Assembly: GCA_964389205.1 (NCBI GenBank)
Contig: CAYMDH010000106.1
Span: 1 to 5,355, forward strand
Origin: Leptobacterium sp964389205
GTDB lineage: Bacteria > Bacteroidota > Bacteroidia > Flavobacteriales > Flavobacteriaceae
Length of the DNA stretch: 5,355 nucleotides
Direction: 5' to 3'
The notes below the pieces were generated by a model that saw only the letters and a program-made list of their open reading frames with translations, did no database searches and had not been told where the DNA came from. Below, piece after piece: positions 1 through 5,355 of the stretch; the first letter of the stretch is position 1; the number at the start of each line of letters is the position of its first letter. A program made the translations under genes and the position numbers.

Positions 1-2
1 GA

Positions 3-2942
3 GAAGAGATACTTCAATTTCTCCATCAAGATTTAATCCCTCAAATCAAGACGATTCTTAGTGAAAACCTTTCTGGTGATAAATCATCTGTTCAGCAAGA
101 ATTAGATAAGGCAATTAAACAGGCAGCAGAACTAGGAGCTGACCCAGAAAACTTACCAAAAGTTAAGGCACTTCGTCAACAATTGGCAGGTGCAACAGAT
201 ATCGAGGCAGAAGAGAATGCTGTCTTTGCGAATCTTGCTAATTTCTTTAAACGCTATTATGAAGGTGGAGATTTTATTTCTTTAAGACGTTATAAAGAAG
301 GCGTATATGCAATTCCTTATGAAGGAGAAGAGGTAAAATTACATTGGGCAAATCATGACCAATATTATATCAAGACCTCTGAATATTTAAAGAATTATAC
401 TTTTAAACTAGGGAATGAAAAGTCTGTTCGTTTTGTTTTGGTAGAGGCTAGTACAGAGCAAAAAAATAATAAAGCAAAAAATAATAAAGAACGTCGATTT
501 GCACTCTATGAAGAAGAACCATTAAAAGTGATGGGTAATGAACTCCACATTCAATTTACTTATGAATTAATAGAAAAGAAAATAAAGCAAGAGGAGTTAT
601 TAAAAGCTGCCTTTAACTCGATAAAAACAAGAATACCTAGCGATTTTCAAGAAATATTAGTAAGTAATATAAATACTAAAACAGATAAGCTGCCCAATAG
701 AACATTACTAGAAAAGCATATTAAAAAATATACTGCTCGATTTACCTTCGATTATTTTATTCACAAAAACCTAGGTAAATTCTTACGACAAGAATTAGAC
801 TTTTTTATCAAAAATGAGGTGTTACATTTAGATGATATTAATACCCGTGATACTAAAGATTTTGTAAGGCAATTATCCCAAGTTAGAGCTTTAAAAACTA
901 TTGGGCTAAAAATTATAGCTTTCTTAGAGCAGCTTGAAGATTTTCAAAAGAAATTGTGGTTAAAAAAGAAATTTGTTATTGAAACAGAATACTGCATCAC
1001 TTTAGATAGATTACCAAAAGAACTACATAGTGATATTATCAATAATACTCAACAGGTTAATGAATGGAAAAAATTATTTCATATTCAAGACATAGAAAAA
1101 GAAAAAGAAAATTCTCAAGGAGCATTATTTAAGGATGATAACCTTGAAAAGGTATCTTTTTCTGAACCATTGACAACAGCCTTTTTATTAGCTAACCCTT
1201 TTCTAATTTTAGATACTAAGTTTTTTAGTGAAGAATTTAAAGTGAAATTAATTGACTCTATTGAAGATATTGATGAACAATTGTCTGGTTTATTAATCAA
1301 TTCTAATAATTTCCATGCTATAAATCTTTTTCAAGAAAGATATAAGAAACAAATTAAATGTATATATACAGACCCTCCATACAATACGGGGGGAGACGGA
1401 TTTATATATAAGGACAATTTTCAACATAGTAGTTGGTTAAGTATGATGCTTCCTATGCTATTCCAAAAATATAATTTACTAAGTGAACAAGGTTCGATAT
1501 TAATCTCAATAGATGAAAATGAAATATCCAATTTAACATGTGGATTAAAATCCATTTTTGAAAAGGATAAAGTATCTGCGCCTTTCATTTGGAAGAAAAA
1601 AGCAGGTGGTGGAGATGATAGTTCTAAAATTGCAGTTGAGCATGAATATATAGTTCCCCTATTAAAAGATAGTACAAATACACAACTTGGTAAAATACAA
1701 CATGAAAGTCCATCTATGACTGCTAAGTATAGTAAAAAAGAAAAAGATGGACGAAGATACTATTGGGAACGAATGGATAAAACCAGTTTAACCTATAGCG
1801 AGTCGATGGATTATGAAGTTCCATGCCCAGATGGAACTTTTATTATGCCAGAACAACCTGATCCTGAAAACCCTACAACAATTTGGAGGTGGAGTAAAGA
1901 AAAACTTATGAAGGGGCTCGAAGAGCCTGATGATAGTAATAAGAAAGTTTATGTTCGCAAAGATAAAAAGAATAACTGGAGGGTTTATACAAAAACCTAT
2001 ATGTCTCTAGACGGCGTAACTCCTAGAAGTCTCCTTGTTGAAACTGAACATGGCAGAAACCGAGAAGGGACAAGAGAATTAGCAAACTTATTTGGGAAAA
2101 AAATATTTAAAAACCCTAAGCCAACTCAGCTTTTATCTCATTTATTACCAATTTTTCTAAATTCTTCGGATGGTTTAGTTGGAGATTTCTTTGCGGGTTC
2201 TTCAACTACAGGGCACTCAATTATCAATTTAAATAGAAAAGATAATGGTAATCGAAAATATATTCTTGCTGAGATGGGGGAACATTTTGATAATGTTACA
2301 AAGCCAAGAATCCAAAAGGTTATATACTCAAAAGACTGGAAGGATGGAAAACCAGTAAGTAGAGAAGGTAGTAGCCATTGTTTTAAATATATAAGATTGG
2401 AGAGTTACGAAGATGCCCTAAATAATCTAACCCTAAATAGAAAAAAATCTCAAAGCCTAGCACTTCAAGAAAATGCTACTTTCCGAGAAGGCTATATGCT
2501 GAACTACATGTTAGATACAGAGACACAAGACAGTCTTTTAAATATAGCAGCATTTGAAGACCCATTCAATTATTACCTAAATATTACTCGGGATAATGAA
2601 ATGAAAGCGACTAAAGTAGATATGGTGGAAACCTTTAATTATTTGATTGGGTTAGTAGTAGAGAGTTTAAAAACTATCAGAGGATTTAGGGTAGTAGAAG
2701 GGCATAACTTAAAAGAGGATAGAATATTAGTTATCTGGCGCAATACCCAAGAAAAAAATAATGAAGACCTAAATACTTTCTTCCAAAAGATGAGCTATAA
2801 TACTCGCGACCAAGAGTTTGACCGCATATATGTCAATGGAGATAACAATCTGGAAAATCTGCGAACAGAAGAAGACAAATGGAAAGTCGTAATGATTGAA
2901 GAAGAATTTAAGAAACGGATGTTTGATGTGACAGATGTATAA
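3..2942 (+). CDS. Type III Mod-like adenine-specific DNA methyltransferase, 5' end outside window
   Basis: This protein probably transfers a methyl group from S-adenosylmethionine to adenine N6 in a specific DNA site, marking host DNA for a restriction or defence system. Seen (residues counted from base 3): a charged, probably helical start (1-75); a conserved-looking block with FFKRYYEGGDF and LRRYK (about 81-98) and LHWANHDQYYIK (113-124); catalytic motif IV TDPPYNTGGDGF (456-467) followed by HSSWLSMM; ILISIDENE (499-507); NPKPTQLL (704-711); and SAM-binding motif I GDFFAGSSTTGHS (727-739). Motif IV before motif I is the beta-class order used by type III Mod subunits; residues about 520-700 probably recognise the target. 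The C-terminal part has VETFNYLIGL (875-884) and ILVIWRN (908-914), and ends at TAA 2940-2942. The frame is open to the left edge, with no ATG among the first 60 codons, so the true start lies upstream; TTG at 183 is only the first start-like codon. The family call is strong; the target base and site are inferred. Confidence 0.92.
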   Translation, partial: EEILQFLHQDLIPQIKTILSENLSGDKSSVQQELDKAIKQAAELGADPENLPKVKALRQQLAGATDIEAEENAVFANLANFFKRYYEGGDFISLRRYKEGVYAIPYEGEEVKLHWANHDQYYIKTSEYLKNYTFKLGNEKSVRFVLVEASTEQKNNKAKNNKERRFALYEEEPLKVMGNELHIQFTYELIEKKIKQEELLKAAFNSIKTRIPSDFQEILVSNINTKTDKLPNRTLLEKHIKKYTARFTFDYFIHKNLGKFLRQELDFFIKNEVLHLDDINTRDTKDFVRQLSQVRALKTIGLKIIAFLEQLEDFQKKLWLKKKFVIETEYCITLDRLPKELHSDIINNTQQVNEWKKLFHIQDIEKEKENSQGALFKDDNLEKVSFSEPLTTAFLLANPFLILDTKFFSEEFKVKLIDSIEDIDEQLSGLLINSNNFHAINLFQERYKKQIKCIYTDPPYNTGGDGFIYKDNFQHSSWLSMMLPMLFQKYNLLSEQGSILISIDENEISNLTCGLKSIFEKDKVSAPFIWKKKAGGGDDSSKIAVEHEYIVPLLKDSTNTQLGKIQHESPSMTAKYSKKEKDGRRYYWERMDKTSLTYSESMDYEVPCPDGTFIMPEQPDPENPTTIWRWSKEKLMKGLEEPDDSNKKVYVRKDKKNNWRVYTKTYMSLDGVTPRSLLVETEHGRNREGTRELANLFGKKIFKNPKPTQLLSHLLPIFLNSSDGLVGDFFAGSSTTGHSIINLNRKDNGNRKYILAEMGEHFDNVTKPRIQKVIYSKDWKDGKPVSREGSSHCFKYIRLESYEDALNNLTLNRKKSQSLALQENATFREGYMLNYMLDTETQDSLLNIAAFEDPFNYYLNITRDNEMKATKVDMVETFNYLIGLVVESLKTIRGFRVVEGHNLKEDRILVIWRNTQEKNNEDLNTFFQKMSYNTRDQEFDRIYVNGDNNLENLRTEEDKWKVVMIEEEFKKRMFDVTDV
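458..488 (+). repeat. Short imperfect tandem duplication, A-rich, inside the methyltransferase gene
   Basis: Two adjacent copies of a GC + A-run + TAATAAA unit occupy 458-473 and 474-488. They differ only by one A in the A-run (seven against six). In frame they encode KNNK-A-KNNK (residues 154-162 of the visible protein), a lysine/asparagine-rich and probably flexible surface segment between the N-terminal block and the long helical region. Only two copies are present, so this is a local duplication rather than a proven variable repeat. Confidence 0.6.
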
Positions 2943-3025
2943 AAGCTAGAATAAATAGACTAATACCGAGAGAACTACACACGCTAGAAAACAATTTATT
3001 AACAACAATAATTCTAATCTCGGAT

Positions 3026-4729
3026 ATGGCATTTCAACCCAGTATTACACAAACCATTAAAACATTATTTCACAATAATCGCTTTGTGATACCTGATTAC
3101 CAAAGGAAATATAGTTGGATATATGACCAAAGGAACGCACTTTGGGAAGATATAGGAGAGAATTTGGAAATGAAGCATTTCATTGGTACACTTTGTTTTC
3201 AAAAGATTGAAGATACGGATGAAATCATCAATGAAGTGTATGAGGTAATTGATGGACAACAAAGGATAACTACTTTGTATATTCTCTTGAATACTTTGAT
3301 TATTCAATTGGAAGATATTGATAAAAGAACGGCTTATAGTACTCTTTATATTGGGAGCGAAAAATCACCTAAACTTATTCCATTAGGTACGGATGAGGCT
3401 TTTATGAAACGGTTGATTTTTGATTATACAAATATTGACGCTGATACTATTAAAAGCCGTTCACAGAAAAACCTTTATCAAGCAAAAAGGGAGTTTCTTA
3501 GTAAATCTAAAAACTTTACACAGGCACAATTCCTAAAATGGATAACATATATTAGTAAGCAAATTGAAATATTAATCTTCAATGTAAAAGACCAATCGCA
3601 AGCAGTAAAAATGTTTACTGTAATTAATGATAGAGGTCTTCCGCTATCGAACTTAGATAAATCAAAGAGTGTATTAATGCTCTACTCTACGTTATATTTA
3701 AATGGCGAACTCAATGACTTAGTTAATGAAAAATTTGCTCGTATATTTGACTATCTTGATAATGTCCTAGAGCAGAAAAAAATCTTAAATCTTTTTAGGA
3801 GGTTAGAAGACAAAGAATTTGAGAATACCTTCTATACCCACCATTATTATTCTTCCAGAAGATTATTTCCTGATTGGGATTACAGACTAGGTGCGGATAG
3901 TATATTCACGCAACTAAAAAGGAATTGTGAGAATCTGAAATTAGACCTGCCTAAGCTTAAGAACTTCATAACAGATTATGTAAAGGATTTTGCCAATTTT
4001 GCAAAAGCCTATTCAGACTTATTTGATGCTATCGCTACGGATGATACTTTTGGCAAGTTTTTTAGATACTTAGAATTTACTGCAACGCTTTACCCATTTA
4101 TAGTAAGGCTTAAAGAACAAGATAAATTAGCATCTCTGCTGCCTATCTTAGAAATAGTAGAATTTAGAGTTTACAAATTAAAAAACACGAATCCTAGGCG
4201 CTGGATGTATGAGATGTCTTCGATAGTAATGGAGAAAGAAATTACTGAAGTAAGACTAAAAGCAGCATTACAAGAATTCGCAGAACGATTTTTAGGTGAT
4301 TATCAGCTAAAAGATTATTTAGGTGCTACAGTAGATAAGAAAACAGCATTAGTTAAGTATTTAATGTATGAGTTCAATCGAATCAATTATAAACAAGATT
4401 TAGACTTATCCTATTACCGCATCTTACAAGTAGAGCATATTTTTAGTGTAAACCCTAATTTCGGGCTTAAAAAGTATGGCTGGGAAAAAAGAGAAATCTA
4501 TGATAAAGATATAAGTAGAGTCGGCAATCTAACTATTTTAGAAAAAAAGTTGAATGCTAAAGTTAGCAGTATTAGCCCGATTGACAAATCAAAGGGTTAC
4601 CAACAATCCAAGATTCAAGTTAACTCTGACATCTTAGGAGAATTATCCAATTTTAATCGCATATACATAGAGGGAAGGACAGAAGAATTGATAGCTTTTG
4701 CGCTTAAACGGTTTGCCATTTATCAATAA
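3026..4729 (+). CDS. DUF262 and DUF1524 domain protein, GmrSD-like modification-dependent nuclease
   Basis: Likely a nucleotide-regulated DNA endonuclease that attacks foreign, often modified, DNA. Seen: the N-terminal DUF262 (GmrS/ParB-like) signature IPDYQRKYSW (22-31), the hallmark DGQQRITTLYILL (76-88) linked to nucleotide hydrolysis in this family, and FTVINDRGLPLSNLDKSK (197-214). A helical middle follows. The C-terminal DUF1524 His-Me (HNH-like) nuclease part has VEHIF with candidate catalytic His471, then RVGNLTILEKKLNAK (498-512, with Asn501) and KSKGYQQSK, and closes with RTEELIAFALKRF as DUF1524 domains often do. The length of 567 aa suits a complete single-chain enzyme. ATG 3026 is the first start codon after the in-frame stop at 2924-2926, and the IPDYQR motif sits at the expected distance from it; no Shine-Dalgarno is visible. 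Known relatives include GmrSD (glucosylated hydroxymethylcytosine), BrxU (BREX-linked) and SspE (phosphorothioate system). Which modification this one senses cannot be read from the sequence. It is probably co-transcribed with its neighbours. Confidence 0.93.
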   Translation: MAFQPSITQTIKTLFHNNRFVIPDYQRKYSWIYDQRNALWEDIGENLEMKHFIGTLCFQKIEDTDEIINEVYEVIDGQQRITTLYILLNTLIIQLEDIDKRTAYSTLYIGSEKSPKLIPLGTDEAFMKRLIFDYTNIDADTIKSRSQKNLYQAKREFLSKSKNFTQAQFLKWITYISKQIEILIFNVKDQSQAVKMFTVINDRGLPLSNLDKSKSVLMLYSTLYLNGELNDLVNEKFARIFDYLDNVLEQKKILNLFRRLEDKEFENTFYTHHYYSSRRLFPDWDYRLGADSIFTQLKRNCENLKLDLPKLKNFITDYVKDFANFAKAYSDLFDAIATDDTFGKFFRYLEFTATLYPFIVRLKEQDKLASLLPILEIVEFRVYKLKNTNPRRWMYEMSSIVMEKEITEVRLKAALQEFAERFLGDYQLKDYLGATVDKKTALVKYLMYEFNRINYKQDLDLSYYRILQVEHIFSVNPNFGLKKYGWEKREIYDKDISRVGNLTILEKKLNAKVSSISPIDKSKGYQQSKIQVNSDILGELSNFNRIYIEGRTEELIAFALKRFAIYQ

Positions 4730-4750
4730 CATATCCAAAAACTTCTAAAC

Positions 4751-5355
4751 ATGAAACAGATTAATTACGTCGGCACTCGCTGGCACAAATGCGATTTACA
4801 CCTTCACACACCTGCAAGTAAATGTTTTAAAGACCAATCAGTAACACCCGAACAATGGGTAAAAGCTGCATTAGATAAAGGTTTATCCTGTGTGGCTGTT
4901 ACTGACCATAATACAGGTGAATGGATTGATAGGATTAAAGAGGCTGCAAAAGATACTGAATTGACTGTTTTTCCTGGGGTGGAGATTACTTGTAGTGATG
5001 CTAAGGTACATTTGCTGGTGATATTCGATTTAGATAAAACTTCTGCGGATATTGCTAATTTTCTATTATTGGCAGGAATTGAACCTGAAGCTCATGGCAA
5101 ACAAAATGCACATGCTAATAATACTTCTACTGAAATTATCTCCATAGCAGCAGGAAGAGGAGCAATAATTATCCCAGCTCATATTGATGAATTTAACGGC
5201 ATCTGTGAAATTAAGCACGAGCCAAGATTAACTTTACTAAAAAGAAAAGAAATAAGGTCTGTACAAGTAGTGCATAAAGATTTTACATTATCAGATGGAG
5301 AATATAATAAGCTTAATAAAGACGAATTAATCTCTAAATTAAACACCTATTATAA
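4751..5355 (+). CDS. PHP-domain metallohydrolase, N-terminal part of a probable TrlF-like PHP-ATPase, 3' end outside window
   Basis: Only the first 201 codons are visible; the frame runs open to the right edge. The protein opens with GTRWHKCDLHLHTPAS (8-23), holding PHP motif I with metal-ligand candidates His17 and His19. Motif II is VTDHN (50-54, Asp52/His53), motif III is PGVEIT (75-80, Glu78) followed by HLLVI (His87), and a later motif is PAHID (142-146, His144). All the usual PHP metal-binding positions that fall in this part look intact, so the domain is probably an active phosphoesterase or nuclease-type hydrolase. A G-x-R-W-x-K lead-in directly before the DxHxHTPAS motif is typical of large proteins that join PHP to a C-terminal AAA/SMC-like ATPase (annotated TrlF in some databases); here that ATPase is inferred, not seen. 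ATG 4751 lies 21 nt after the preceding stop, so the gene is very likely in the same operon. No Shine-Dalgarno is visible. Stand-alone PHP phosphatases (PolX- or histidinol-phosphatase-like) are less likely given the lead-in and the context. Confidence 0.85.
   Translation, partial: MKQINYVGTRWHKCDLHLHTPASKCFKDQSVTPEQWVKAALDKGLSCVAVTDHNTGEWIDRIKEAAKDTELTVFPGVEITCSDAKVHLLVIFDLDKTSADIANFLLLAGIEPEAHGKQNAHANNTSTEIISIAAGRGAIIIPAHIDEFNGICEIKHEPRLTLLKRKEIRSVQVVHKDFTLSDGEYNKLNKDELISKLNTYY

Noticed and set aside
183..185. TTG as the start of the methyltransferase
   Set aside because: The same frame is open from base 3 with protein-like sequence (for example QQELDKAIKQAAELGADPENLPK), so the gene extends past the left edge. 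TTG 183 has no supporting ribosome-binding site.
1115..1300. Reverse-strand open frame of about 61 codons
   Set aside because: It lies wholly within the methyltransferase gene, has no recognisable motif, and is explained as a shadow of the AT-rich coding strand.
1388..1393. Run of six G inside the DPPYNTGG motif as a phase-variation tract
   Set aside because: Six bases is shorter than typical variable poly-G tracts, and the Gly-Gly it encodes is part of the motif-IV region, so protein constraint explains it.
2966..3023. Inverted repeat CCGAGA / TCTCGG flanking the spacer, possibly hiding the start codon
   Set aside because: Only six paired bases with a 46-nt loop; a match of this size is expected by chance in a spacer of this length.
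2927..3025. Stop-free in-frame stretch upstream of the DUF262 start
   Set aside because: It contains no ATG, GTG or TTG, overlaps the end of the methyltransferase gene, and the family N-terminus fits ATG 3026. Chance openness is likely.
3065..3307. Reverse-strand open frame of about 80 codons
   Set aside because: It overlaps the strongly conserved DUF262 motifs on the other strand and shows no domain or start signal of its own.
4730..4750. Terminator or promoter between the DUF262 and PHP genes
   Set aside because: The 21-nt gap has no stem-loop and no room for promoter boxes; it looks like a plain intra-operon spacer.

Overview
The window holds three genes on the + strand, packed head to tail, with both outer genes cut by the window edges. 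By eye the DNA is AT-rich, roughly one third GC. Neither visible start codon (3026 and 4751) has a Shine-Dalgarno-like purine block at the usual distance. Low GC with leaderless-looking, A/T-rich start regions fits Bacteroidota, and some other low-SD lineages such as cyanobacteria, better than Bacillota. This is a weak inference, because defence islands move between hosts.

Layout: (1) 3-2942 is the 3' part (979 codons visible) of a large beta-class, type III Mod-like adenine-specific DNA methyltransferase with a long non-catalytic N-terminal region. (2) After an 83-nt spacer, 3026-4729 is a complete DUF262 + DUF1524 protein (567 aa), the architecture of GmrSD-like, BrxU-like and SspE-like nucleases that sense DNA modification. 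(3) After 21 nt, 4751-5355 is the start of a protein with an N-terminal PHP metallohydrolase domain. It resembles the large PHP + AAA/SMC-like ATPase proteins called TrlF in some annotations; the putative ATPase part lies beyond the right edge.

The layout reads as the interior of an anti-phage or restriction-modification operon. The methyltransferase would mark host DNA. The DUF262/DUF1524 protein would probably attack DNA carrying foreign modifications. The PHP protein would supply a further hydrolase activity. No helicase/translocase or classical type III Res subunit is visible; if one exists it lies outside the window. No RNA genes, CRISPR arrays, insertion sequences, terminators or convincing promoters were found, and there is no gene-free stretch over 300 bases.
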